Below are positions 52,468 through 62,639 of a DNA stretch of 64,000 nucleotides, one piece after another. The notes under the pieces were generated by a model. That model had not been told where the DNA came from and ran no database searches. It saw only the letters and a list, made by a program, of their open reading frames with translations. The translations under genes and the position numbers were made by a program. The DNA is from Vigna angularis (Eukaryota; Streptophyta; Magnoliopsida; Fabales; Fabaceae): contig NC_068971.1 of the NCBI RefSeq assembly GCF_016808095.1, positions 29,161,631-29,225,630 of the forward strand, in the 5' to 3' direction. The number at the start of each line of letters is the position of its first letter. The first letter of the stretch is position 1.

Positions 52468-53138
52468 TTGGTCCGACCTGCCGGATCCCTATTGGAGGGA
52501 AGAGTAGTAGCGGTGGAGGGTCAGTTGGAGGCGGTGGAAATCGCAGTGGCGAAGATGAAAACTAACACGGCGTACCTCCGACGTGAAACAGGAGCCTTAA
52601 GGCAGAACTACGAAGCAATGCGTCAGGATATTCAGGCGATCCTGAAGATGTTAAGGGATCGATATCGCGACCCAAACGGCCACCGCCAAGGGGGCAGTGA
52701 ATCGTCGGTGAATGACAACGGTGGCGGACCCGACGGAGATAGAGAAAGAAGAAGAGAAGGGAATCAAGAAGGGCTTACTAATTGGCGAAAATGAGTGGAG
52801 CTACCCGTATTCGAAGGAGGTGAACCTAGAATTGGATTAGTAGGGCAGAAAAAATTTTCGAGGTGCAGAAGGTAGAGGAGGAGGAGAAGTTACAAGTAGC
52901 TTTCATTAGCATGGAGGGTTATGCGGGAAGTTGGTTTAGACTTTGGATGGAGAAAACCAAGAACCATTCTTGGGAAGGGTTGAAGAGAGCTTTGGGGATA
53001 AGGTTCGGAAGAGGAACACGGGGAACGGTATATGAAAGGCTATCGACCATCAAGCAGGTGCGGGCGGTTGAGGACAATGTCAGAGAGTTTGAAGTCTTGG
53101 TAGGACAGTTAGGAAGGGAAGACAATAATAAAATATAG
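52468..53138 (+). pseudogene. Partial gag of the deletion derivative
   Basis: It follows a tRNA-Tyr primer site (TGGTCCGACCTGCCGGATC at 52469). The frame has a coiled-coil-like N-terminus (LLEGRVVAVEGQLEAVEIAV) and a TGA near 52793 before VELPVFEGGEP. After a frameshift it continues KVEEEEKLQVAFISMEGYAG and VREFEVLVGQL, where it runs into LTR sequence. Confidence 0.8.
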
Positions 53139-53248
53139 TTCTTAGAGGGGTTGAGGGGTCTGTTAGGACAGTTAGGAAGCAGGGGATAGGATAACTGTCC
53201 TGGTGGGGTGTTATGTTCAGTTTAGGAGGAGTCTTTAAATAGGGAAAT

Positions 53249-53611
53249 TGTTAGAGAATGAAGGGTTTATGAGAGAAGAAAGGAGAAACAGAGGACGTAA
53301 CGGTGAGACCGTTAAGTGAGTTGGACTTAACTGTGAGACAGTTAAGTCAGTTGGGGTTTAACTGTAATGGGATTTGGGGAAAGAGGCCTTTATAAGGACC
53401 TCTTTGTTGTATCAGTAGGGAGCTTTTTAGACATTTGTGAATTGTTGACCAGTCATAGCCACTGGTGGAGGAGGTTAAGCTCCTGGAATGCTCTGTATAC
53501 TAGTTTCTTTTGTTGTGAATACATACCATCTCTCATTCCATATTTTGTGGTGTTGGTTTCCGTGAGAGCAAGAGTGCGAGTGTGTTAGAATTCTTACCTG
53601 GATCTCTAACA
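53249..53611 (+). repeat. 5' LTR of the nested gypsy
   Basis: 363 bp. Contains ggcctttataaggacc, a TATA-like segment, and three related gt(t)aag(t)gag/cagttaagt repeats near 53300-53350. Confidence 0.95.
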
Positions 53612-53653
53612 AAGTGGTCCGACCTGTCGGATCGAAATCGAAGAGAGAACGCG

Positions 53654-55579
53654 ATGGAGGGGAAGCTACATGCTTTGGAGAACAGAATTGAAGGAAAAAT
53701 GAACGTCGTTGAAGGACGAATGGAACACCTGGAGATGGCAGTAGACGGGTTGAAGGCGGAATCAACGGCCAACCGGCAAGACTCGATAGCGATGCGTAAA
53801 GACATCCAAGAACTGTTACGATGGGAGTGCGAAGCAAGCCAAACGGGGAGAGTTCTGACGAGAGCCATGGTTCAGTCAATGATAATGGGGGTGGCCGGCG
53901 AGAGGAAGCCGAAGGAGAAAGAGAAGGGGAACGATCAGAGAATCAACCCAATTGGAGGCGACGGGTGGAGTTACCCACGTTTGAAGGAGCCGATCCGTTG
54001 AACTGGATTAATAGGGCCGAAAAATTCTTTGAGATACAGAAGGTGGCGGAGGCGGAGAAGATCGAACTGGCTCACATCAGTATGGAGGGAAGCGCCGGTT
54101 ATTGGTTTAAATTTTGGAAGGAAAAGGCGAGCGACCGATCATGGGAGGGGCTCAAAGAAGCGTTGTTGATCAGATTCGAGAGTCGATACCGGGCGGCATT
54201 TTTGAGAGGATGGCGGCGATCAAGCAAACAGCCACTGTGGAGGAATATGTGAGAGAATTTGAAGCTCTGGCCGGACAGACGAAGGCGTTCTCGGACGACC
54301 AGTTGTTGGGATACTTCCTGGCGGGCTTACAGGAGGAATTGCGATGTCAGGTGAGACCCCATGACCCACGAAACTTGATGACGGCGATGAAGCTGGCGAG
54401 GGACATCGAAGAGGCGCTATGCGGGATAGGTATGCTGGGATGGACGTCATCCAAGAATCCGCCATCATGGGAACGAACGACAGGAGGAGGATCGGGGGTG
54501 GTAAGAAACGAACCACCGAGGAGCCAATCGATGCGAACGACCCCGACCGAGAGTGTCGGGTCCGTCAGACGTGACCGTGCTGCTGGAGGCGATTTGGTGA
54601 GAGGCGGAATGCAAGGAGGAAGTGATAGTCGTGGAAGAAGCTCAAGAAACCTGCCCTACCCGGAGTTTCTGAAACGCAGAAAAGAAGGAAGGTGTTTCCG
54701 ATGTGGGGGGCCATTTAGCCCAGGGCACCAGTTCCCGGAGAAGAGTTTACGGGTGGTGATACTGGCCGAAGATGAAGAAGAGGATATTGAAGGGGAAGAT
54801 GTAGAGTTAGAACCCCCTGGCATGGAGTTATCGGCGTTCTCGGCAGGTGGGTTGACGCAACCTAAAACATTAAAGTTGCAAGGGAAAGTGGGAGGAAAAG
54901 ACGTGCTAATATTGGTTGACAGTGGTGCCAGCCACAACTTTGTGAGTAGACGATTGGTGGAGGAATTGTAGTTGGCACAGGAGGATACCCCTCCCTACCA
55001 GGTGAGTTTGGGAGACGGACGTAAGAAACGGACGCGTGGATGTTGCCCGAAGGTAGTGGTCGACATAGGGGGAGTTGCGATCGGGAAAGATTTTACTTGT
55101 TCGACCTGGGGGGTGTCGACATGATCCTAGGCGTGGAGTGGCTGGCCAAGCTGGGAGAGATTACCCTCAACTGGCGGGAATCGACCATGGCGTTCGAGCA
55201 TGCAGGGAAAGGGGTGGTTGTTAAGGGTGATCCGAAGTTGGATAAAAGGGTGGTCGGACCAGAGAAGTTGATGAAGTTGAGTGAGGTGGAGGTTTGGGCG
55301 ATCGTCTGGAGTTTGGAGGGTGCGAAGGGGAGCGAGAAGGAAGTAGAGAGAGAAGAGTGGGTTGAAAAACCGAACGGGGACTTGGAGAACATTTTAACAC
55401 GACATGCAGGGGTATTTCAGGAACCCACAGGTTTGCCACCTAATAAAAAAGAGAAGCATCGGATTACGTTAAAAGAAGGCACCGACCCCGTGAACGTAAG
55501 TCCATATCGTTACCCGCACGTCATGAAGGAAGAGATCGAGCGACAGGTGACAGACATGCTGCATGCAGGGATTATATGA
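53654..55579 (+). pseudogene. Gag-protease part of the nested gypsy, frameshifted
   Basis: From ATG 53654, gag runs in one frame to about 53815, shifts to a second ([14 protein letters not shown]) and near 54185 to a third (IPGGIFERMAAIKQ, FRCGGPFSPGHQF). The protease VDSGASHNFVS lies near 54930. A TAG at 54969 and another shift near 55090 follow before FDLGGVDMILGVEWLAKLGE. In the Cys/His motif the final Cys-type position reads HQF instead of the usual H-x-C, a likely loss of zinc binding. Confidence 0.88.
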
Positions 55580-58245
55580 CCGAGTATAAGTCCATATTCA
55601 AGCCCGATCATCCTCGTCAAGAAGAAGGATGGGAGTTGGCGGTTCTGTATAGACTACCGAGCGCTCAACCGCGCCACTATTCCCAACAAGTTTCCGATCC
55701 CCGTAATTGAAGAGCTGCTGGACGAGCTCCATGGCGCTCGGTATTTCTCAAAGGTGGACCTCAAGGCTGGGTATCACCAGATTAGGATGAATGAGGATGA
55801 CGTGCAAAAAACGGCGTTCCGCACTCACTTGGGACATTACGAGTTCCTTGTGATGCCGTTCGGCCTCACAAATGCCCCATCCACTTTCCAGAGCGCCATG
55901 AACGATCTCCTTGGACCATTCTTGCGAAGATTCGCGCTCGTCTTTTTTGACGACATACTCATCTACAGTGCGACATGGGGGGAGCATTTACGACACGTGG
56001 AGCAAGTGTTGAGCTGCTTACAGCAAAATCACTGGGTGGCCAATCAGAAGAAGAGTGAGTTCGGGAAGAAGGCGATCAGATTTTAGGGCACGTCATATCA
56101 GGAGAAGGGGTCCAGATGGATCAGGAAAAGATAGAGGGGGTAATCGCGTGGGAGGAGCCAAAAACTCTGAAGGCGTTGAGGGGATTCTTGGGTCTCACCG
56201 GATATTACCGGCGATTCATCCGAGACTATGGGAAGATAGCCAAGCCCCTGACCGAGATGTTGAAAAAGGGGAATTTTGTGTGGACGGAGACTGCCCGGGA
56301 AGCGATGGGAAGATTGAAAACAGCGGTGACCACAGCACCAGTGTTGGCGTTGCCGGATTTCTCGCAACCCTTCCAGGTAGAATGCGACGCGTCGGGCACG
56401 GGACTTGGGGCGGTGCTCACCCAGAAAAGGAGACCGATCGCTTATTTTAGCAAAGCATTATCGGAAGTGATGTTGGGCAAGTCGATCTAAGAGAAAGAGT
56501 AGATGGCAGTGGCCCTAGCGGTGCAACATTGGCGTCCGTATTTGTTGGGCCACAAATTCGTGGTGTATACGGATCAGAGAAGTCTAAAGTTTTTGTTGGA
56601 ACAGAGGGTGATGACCCAAGCGCAGCAACACTGGATAGCCAAACTGCTCGGCTACGATTTCGACATAGTGTATAAACCGGGCGCCAGTAACCGGGTGGCG
56701 GACGCGCTATCACGGAAAGGTAGCGAGGAGTTGGAGAACAAGGCTGAGATTGAAGGGGACGACAGGGGTGGTGAATTGATGGGGATAATGAGACCGTATT
56801 GGAAAGATTTCCCGGACGTGATGCGAGAAGTGGAGGAAGATGATAACTTGAATAAAATCCAAGAAAGAGTCATCCAGGATCCCAACAAATACCCGACATA
56901 CACCCTTGAGAACGGACGATTGCACTACAAGGGGAGGCTGGTTATTCTGGCACAGTCTGAGTGGGTACAAAAATTGTTGGCCGAGTTTCATACCACCCCG
57001 ACGGGGGGCCATTCGGGGGTCTATAGAACTTACCGGAGATTGGCACAGTCGCTGCACTGGGAAGGGATGAAGAAATCCGTGACGGAGTATGTCAGTCGCT
57101 GTTTGGTGTGCCAACAGCACAAATACATGACGGCGTCCCCACAGGGATTATTGCAACCACTGCCTATTCCACAAGCTATATGGGAGGACATCAGCATGGA
57201 CTTTATTGTGCGACTCCCAAAATCCAAGGGCCAGGACGCTATATTGGTAGTTGTCGACCGACTGAGTAAATACGGGCACTTCATACCGCTCAGACATCCC
57301 TATACTGCCCGAACGGTCGCGGAAGTTTTTGTAAGAGAGGTAGTGAAGCTTCATGGGATTCCCAAGACCATAGTGAGTGATCGTGACCCCTTATTTCTCA
57401 GTGCCTTTTGGAGAGAGATGTTTAAGATGCAGGGAACCCATCTCCGGATGAGCACAGCATACCATCCGGAGACGGACGGCCAAACAGAGGTGCTAAATAG
57501 GGTGTTGGAGGGATACTTACGATGCTTCTGTTCCGAGCAGCCTAAGACATGGACCGTGGTCCTTCCATGGGCAGAATACTGGTACAACACCAGTTACCAA
57601 GGAGCTGCCAAATGCACGCCATTTGAAGTGGTATATGGGAGGGCACCCCCGTCGCTGTCAAGGTTCATTCCGGGGGAAACAATGATGGAAGCAGTGGCTC
57701 AAGAACTACAAACAAGAGATGAAGCATTGCAGCAGCTGCGATATCATTTGTCGAAGGCACAAGACGCGATGGTAAAGCAAGCAAATCGTAAGAGGAGGCC
57801 GATAACCATTAAGGTAGAAGATTGGGTATTTTTAAAGATAAGGCCCCACCGACAAACATCTATGGCGGTAAAATTGCATCCGAAGTTAACGGCTAGATAC
57901 TATGGGCCGTTCAAAGTGATCCAGAAGATAGGGGAGGTGGCGTTCAGATTAGAATTACCAGCGACCGCCAGGATTCACCCGGTTTTCCATGTGTCTCAGC
58001 TGAAGTTGGCGATTGGGACAAAGCAGGTGGAAGCTGAGCTGCCAGCAGACTTGCAAGTAGGGGGATATACATGCTGGCCAACTAAGGTGTTGAATAGAAG
58101 GGTCCAGCAGCATGAGGGGGAACAACGTGAACAGGTTTTGGTCGAATGGCAAGATGGAGGGGCAGACAGTGCAACGTGGGAGGATCGGAGTTTGATGCAG
58201 GAACAGTTCCCCGAGTTTGACCTTGGGGACAAGGTCGATTGTTAG
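55580..58245 (+). pseudogene. Pol of the nested gypsy; RNase H end and integrase intact
   Basis: RT includes [18 protein letters not shown] and the catalytic [13 protein letters not shown] (55577-55579) stands where relatives have Arg, a one-base deletion near 56080 shifts the frame, and stops at 56488-56490 and 56500-56502 break RNase H. From 56503 a clean 580-codon frame covers the rest of RNase H, the HHCC region ([16 protein letters not shown]), the integrase core ([31 protein letters not shown]) and a chromodomain-like tail (VEWQDGGADSATWE). It is related to, but clearly a different family from, the LSF1-intron gypsy. Confidence 0.92.
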
Positions 58246-58256
58246 GAGGGGAGTAA

Positions 58257-58617
58257 TGTTAGAGAATGGAGGGTTTATGAGAGAAGAAAGGAGAAACAGA
58301 GGACGTAACGGTGAGACCGTTAAGTGAGTTGGACTTAACTGAGACAGTTAAGTCAGTTGGGGTTTAACTGTAATGGGATTTGGGGAAAGAGGCCTTTATA
58401 AGGACCTCTTTGTTGTATCAGTAGGGAGCTTTTTAGACATTTGTGAATTGTTGACCGGTCATAGCCACTGGTGAAGGAGGTTAAGCTCGTGGAATGCTCT
58501 GTATACTAGTTTCTTTTGTTGTGAATACATACCATCTCTCATTCCATATTCTTTGGTGTTGGTTTCCGTGAGAGCAAGAGTGCGAGTGTGTTAGAATTCT
58601 TACCTGGATCTCTAACA
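58257..58617 (+). repeat. 3' LTR of the nested gypsy
   Basis: 361 bp, nearly identical to the 5' LTR. A 2-bp deletion (ctgagacag for ctgtgagacag) accounts for the length difference. Confidence 0.95.
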
Positions 58618-59520
58618 GAAATGGTTGTCTAGGGAGGAGACGTTTCGAGAGATCATTGTTGACAGGTTTTGACCTGTGAAGAGGGTTAAGCCTCTGTATC
58701 CAGATTGTATAGAACATTCTTTCTGTGAATAATACTCAGTTTCATTCTTTTCTTTGTGTTTTGCGGTGAGAAGTGAGTTCTTGCTTAGGTTCCCAGTTCA
58801 GGAACCTATCAGAGCGCCTAGTGTAAAAACAGAAACATGAAAAACAAAGAAGGTTCCACAAGTTGAAGGAAATGATTATAGGGCTGACAAGGTTGGTGGA
58901 ACGTTTCACATCCTCTGATAAACGATAGTGCTTCTGTTGTTAAGGACAGAGAGTAATGACAGAGGGAATGCAAGTGGACGTTCAGGAGTGATTGGAAAAA
59001 ATGGAGAAAGCTAGATATTCCTACTTTTGTAGGAAAAGATACTTATGGCTGGACTAACAGGTTGGAGAGGTTGGAGAGATATTTCCGGTTGAAAGAAGTC
59101 AATGAGGAGGAGAGGATGAGGGTTGTTATGGTGGCTTGGGAAGGAAAAGTCCTGAATTGGTTCTAGTGGTGGGAGACTTGCTATCCAAATTCCACATAGG
59201 AGGCTTTCAAAGAGGCTGTTGTTCAACGATTCCAACCAGCAATGCTTCAAAATCTTTTTGAAGTTTTGATTGGGCTTAGACAAATTGGGCGGGTGGGAGA
59301 GTAGATTGAACAATTTGAGGAATATGCGGGTTCTTGAAAGGTATAAGGCAAGATTATTTGACTAGCATTTAGCTGAATGGATTGAAGGACAAAATAAGGG
59401 TGGAGGTTAAGTTGTATGAGCCCAAGAGCCTTGTTGAGTTAATGATGAAGGCTCCAATGGTGGAGGAAAAAGTTCAGATCACTTCCATGGGAAGTGTGAA
59501 GCTTGATCCCATGGTAGTGT

Positions 59521-59889
59521 GATATTGTCTTATTGTCAAAAGGGAACCCACAGGCTACTGCCTACAATTTCAGAATTTCAGATCTGGAGGCTTGGGTGGT
59601 GGTTGATATGAGAGTGGTTTTTGTATATGATAGACTTCTTTATCAAGAAGTATATCAATACTTTCAATTCACACTATACAAGTCAAAAAACTACAATTTG
59701 AACCCTTATTTATAGTTTCTTCCCCTTTCTAATAAACTAAGAAAGTGCTCCTAATCACCAACCACCTTTCCCGCTATTTTCTTTCTCCTTTCATAAACCT
59801 TTAATGCTATACCAGTATACCAGATTCTAGATTCTGAACCTAGTAATTTGGAATCCCAAAATTCCAATGGCATTGATGTTCCAATCATT
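59521..59889. other. Junction between two gypsy fragments
   Basis: LTR-like text (atatgatagacttctttatc, cccttatttatagtttcttc) without definable ends and without coding similarity. Confidence 0.4.
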
Positions 59890-61110
59890 ATTATATCTAA
59901 GTTCAACCATGAATTCTTATTCATATTACATAAATTTGATTTTGGGAAAAATTGTTGCTTGGTTGCATCCCCACTTTATTGTTGCATCCCCTTCCTCCTC
60001 CATCATACTATGTTTTTCTGTTACAAATTTCCCTTTTGTTTTGGTTTTTTCTTCCGTACAGAGGGTGTGATTCTTCATTGCTGGCCTTTCTTCCACAACT
60101 GAGCAACCTGCATATCTCTAATTAAGTCCTTTAGATGCTGTTGTGGGTGGGCACCCATTGTGAATGTTAGATTGCAGCCCTACAAAGAAATATCCTTGCC
60201 ATTGATCTTATGGTGTTTTATCTGCTTGTGACACCAATATCTTGAATTCTTGGATGAATTTTTCCCCACTCCCAATCCATGTTACTGCTGCCAAACTCTC
60301 AAGTAAAACTCTCCGTGCATTTCCACCACCATTGGTGCCAAGAAATCAAACCCACCCTCCTCAAGAATGCCAATATCTTTATGGATATAAAGAATATCCA
60401 TGTCCCATAAACCATCATGTTGCGTATTATTACTAGGCGGCACATCAATAGCAAAACAAAATTCACCCTTGTTGTTTCCCACTTCAAATTCTTGATTTCA
60501 AAAATGATGTTGCATTCTCTGCCCCATCAACTCCTACAGAGGGCTTTAGAAAGATCTTCCCAAGAAAGGTTCTTGGATTTTTGTTGCCAGGTCTTGAACC
60601 CTTGGACTGCATTTTCCTCTATGTTATTGAGGGTTGGGTATACCCTTGTTGATCCTTTGATTTTCTGAACTTCAAAAACGTTGGTTGGGTATACCCTTGT
60701 TGATCCTTTGATTTTCTGAACTTCAAAAACGTTTGTTGCCCTTGTTGTTTGACTTTGGGTGTCCTTCCCTTCAAATGTGGAGAACTCCACTCCTTCAACC
60801 CATGAGAAAAGTGGTTCTTCCTCACCCTTCCTAGTTCCATTATTGTTAATGGTATCCTCTTCTCTTTTCTCCTCCATCTAAGGGTTTCTTGATGTCTTGC
60901 AGACTATTTTTCTCAACCGCCATACCCATCTTTACCTCATTCACATACCCTTGGCTATCCTCTGAACTTCTATCTCACTTCTTGGAGTTTTTCATAAGAA
61001 CTCCAAGCATTTTCTTGAGTTCTTGCTGCCCCTCTCTTAGCTCCTTAATCGCCCTCCCCTTCTTGCTGACCAACCTCTCAATTGTGTTGATTCTTCCCTC
61101 CATATCTTTC
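59890..61110 (-). pseudogene. Gypsy gag remnant with an in-frame 51-bp duplication
   Basis: The minus strand includes WVEGVEFSTFEGKD, the usual gag motif before the coiled region, and NLSWEDLSKAL. The 17-residue segment NVFEVQKIKGSTRVYPT occurs twice in a row because 60634-60684 is duplicated as 60685-60735. Downstream frames continue to about 59890 (RPAMKNHTLCTEEK). Confidence 0.65.
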
Positions 61111-61351
61111 CCTTTTTCTTATATTCGGCAGGTCAGACCAATTTGTTACAAACCCATAAATGAAATGAAAAGAGGAAGAAGAGTAATATTCTTTATTGTA
61201 TAGACTGAAAAGAACACAAAAAAATAGGAGAGCATTGCATCCTCTAAGGGTTTCCCTTCACAAAGAGCTAAAGCTCAATCTACAAAATTATCCAAAAGTA
61301 CTTAGCATACCAGGACCCCAACTATATCAAGGAAACTTCACTCACCTTAAC

Positions 61352-61438
61352 AACCTAACTAACAACTACTCCTTATCTACAACCTAACTAACAACTACTC
61401 CTTATCTACAACCTAACTAACAACTACTCCTTATCTAC
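61352..61438. repeat. Three copies of a 29-bp tandem repeat at the end of an LTR
   Basis: Unit aacctaactaacaactactc plus cttatctac at 61352-61380, 61381-61409 and 61410-61438; the copies appear identical. Such identity suggests recent slippage in an otherwise decayed LTR. Confidence 0.9.
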
Positions 61439-61479
61439 TATCTTCTGCAATTTTGGATCAGATCTCCATGAATCTAAGG

Positions 61480-61740
61480 CCTCCATTAGCAACAGATATG
61501 TAATGCAGCTAAACTACCTTCTTGTTGTCGTGACAACACATCCGCCACTAAATTGGCTTTGCCTTTCTTACACTCACATTGACTTTGCCTTTCAATGGCT
61601 TTGCCTTTCTTACACTCACATTGTCTTTGCCTTTCTTATACTTGATGCTGAAGTCCAACCCCATAAGTTTCTCTAGTCCCCAATTCTACATCAATGTTTT
61701 TGGAGGTTGCTCAAATAAGTGTTTTAATGTTTTCAAGATA
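61480..61740 (-). pseudogene. Gypsy RNase H remnant
   Basis: The minus strand reads TLKHLFEQPPKTLM, then NWGLEKLMGLDFSIKYKKGK and ADVLSRQQ. These correspond to the RNase H and post-RNase H segment of gypsy pol. A short gcctttcttacactcacatt unit is repeated three times within it. Confidence 0.7.
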
Positions 61741-62639
61741 GTCAAGTAAAGGCCATTTTTGTCACAATCTTGCATTTCAGCTATTGAATCATCAAATGCC
61801 CCAATATCAAATTGGATCCCTACATCTTGAAAGATCTATTAGCCCCAATATCAAATTGGATCCCTACATCTTGAAAGATCTGACATTGTTGTTCTTCGGA
61901 AGATCTCTCCAGTTCAAAGAATTTGTTTTCCTTCTCTTTTTAGTAATGAAAGTTGGAACCATCAAAGGAAGGAAATGGAATTTTCACCCATTCAACCACC
62001 AAAGGAACCATTTAAGACTATTCCTAGTGAGGTTCTTCCTCTTGTGGTACATGTTCAAATGTAAACGATGTTATCGCCATTGTGAGGCCTTCAGTAGACT
62101 TCTACACCGTCTCCCATGAGTGTCACACTGATTCTTGAAGACTAGAGAGGTTCTTCTCATAAGAATCCATACGATTTTAACCCAACAAAATTGATACCAA
62201 TTGTAATAACGGTAACTACACTCCCTCTTAGCTAACAAGCTTCAACGGAAAACAACTCTTAAAATTGTAATTTTGATCCCTTGCACCCCAACTACAAAAG
62301 GGTGTTTATTTATTCTCAAATTTAGAAGGAATAGAATTCTTTCTTATTTAATTAAGAGGTTATTAACCCCTATATCAATACATAAGTCTGCAGCATATTT
62401 TAGGAAATATGGACTGCTAATTCTAAGGGATAGATCCATGTGATTACGGGATCAATCAAACATAAATGAACCTAATAAAGGCAGCACATAACTGTTACAA
62501 AAAATACAGCACATCAAATATAAAACTTCCCAAAATACACCATGTCAATCTCCATGACGCCAATCACGGTTTCTGACACTCCCCCTCAAGCTGGTGAATA
62601 GGTGTTTTCCATTCCCAGCTTGGATATGATCCTTCAAAG

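Larger units (their letters stand above)
53249..58617 (+). mobile_element. Ty3-gypsy (chromovirus-type) element nested in the deletion derivative
   Basis: LTRs 53249-53611 and 58257-58617 begin TGTTAGAGAATG and end GATCTCTAACA, with the 5-bp TSD GAAAT (53244-53248 and 58618-58622). By eye the LTRs differ at about six positions plus a 2-bp indel, i.e. roughly 98% identity, so the insertion is fairly young. A tRNA-Tyr-type primer site (TGGTCCGACCTGTCGGATC) starts at 53614. A classic polypurine tract, aggaggggagtaa, abuts the 3' LTR. Confidence 0.95.
52113..58811 (+). mobile_element. Gypsy deletion derivative, host of a younger gypsy
   Basis: The outer ends TGATAGGATATC (52113) and AACCTATCA (58811) form a 7-bp terminal inverted repeat, flanked by the TSD GAGCG (52108-52112 and 58812-58816). 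The left LTR is 52113-52466. The right LTR is 53112-53248 plus 58623-58811, split by the insert at 53249-58617. Between the LTRs only gag remains. The right LTR lacks its first ~30 bases, so one deletion fused mid-gag to the 3' LTR. Confidence 0.88.
51661..59520 (+). mobile_element. Gypsy fragment, LTR-like 5' part and gag, split by nested elements
   Basis: About 51770-52030 resembles the end of an LTR (gtaatatt-free, with gcaataaaatctatataata). A gag start MVNTRMEAKLDGLERDR follows at 52073. The frame is interrupted at 52112 and resumes at 58812 after the 6.7-kb insert. About 58990-59330 encodes KLDIPTFVGKDTYGW, RLERLERYFRLKEV and FKEAVVQRFQP, a gypsy gag core with stops. No pol or second LTR was found. 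The left edge abuts the truncated LTR at 51660. Confidence 0.6.
51506..61438 (-). mobile_element. Gypsy element inserted between RNase H and integrase of the outer element
   Basis: The left (3') LTR fragment 51506-51660 and right (5') LTR 61144 to about 61438 begin TGTTACAA(C/A)CCCATAAATG and share ggtttcccttcacaaagagc. The left one is cut at about 51660 by further insertions. On minus a tRNA-Tyr-type primer site (TGGTCTGACCTGCCGAAT, about 61125-61142) follows the 5' LTR, then a gag remnant. Pol is absent. A clean target duplication was not identified. Confidence 0.65.
49998..62375 (-). mobile_element. Old gypsy element, outer layer of a multi-level nest
   Basis: LTR pieces lie at about 49998-50209 and 62202-62375. 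Both share aaaacaactcttaaaattgt / aattttgatccc and gggtgtttattta. A tRNA-Met-type primer site (TGGTATCA on minus, 62192-62199) follows the right LTR. Minus-strand remnants occur in order: gag-like sequence (61740-62190, weak), RNase H (about 61480-61740), then integrase (50360-51480). RNase H and integrase are separated by the 10-kb insert at 51506-61438. Outer ends are eroded and no target duplication was identified, so the limits are approximate. Confidence 0.65.

Noticed and set aside
62202..62578. A single LTR shared by two tandem copia elements
   Set aside because: It has a Met primer site on one side and a polypurine tract on the other. However, its left part matches the gypsy LTR piece at 49998-50209, so two abutting LTRs of different elements is the better reading.
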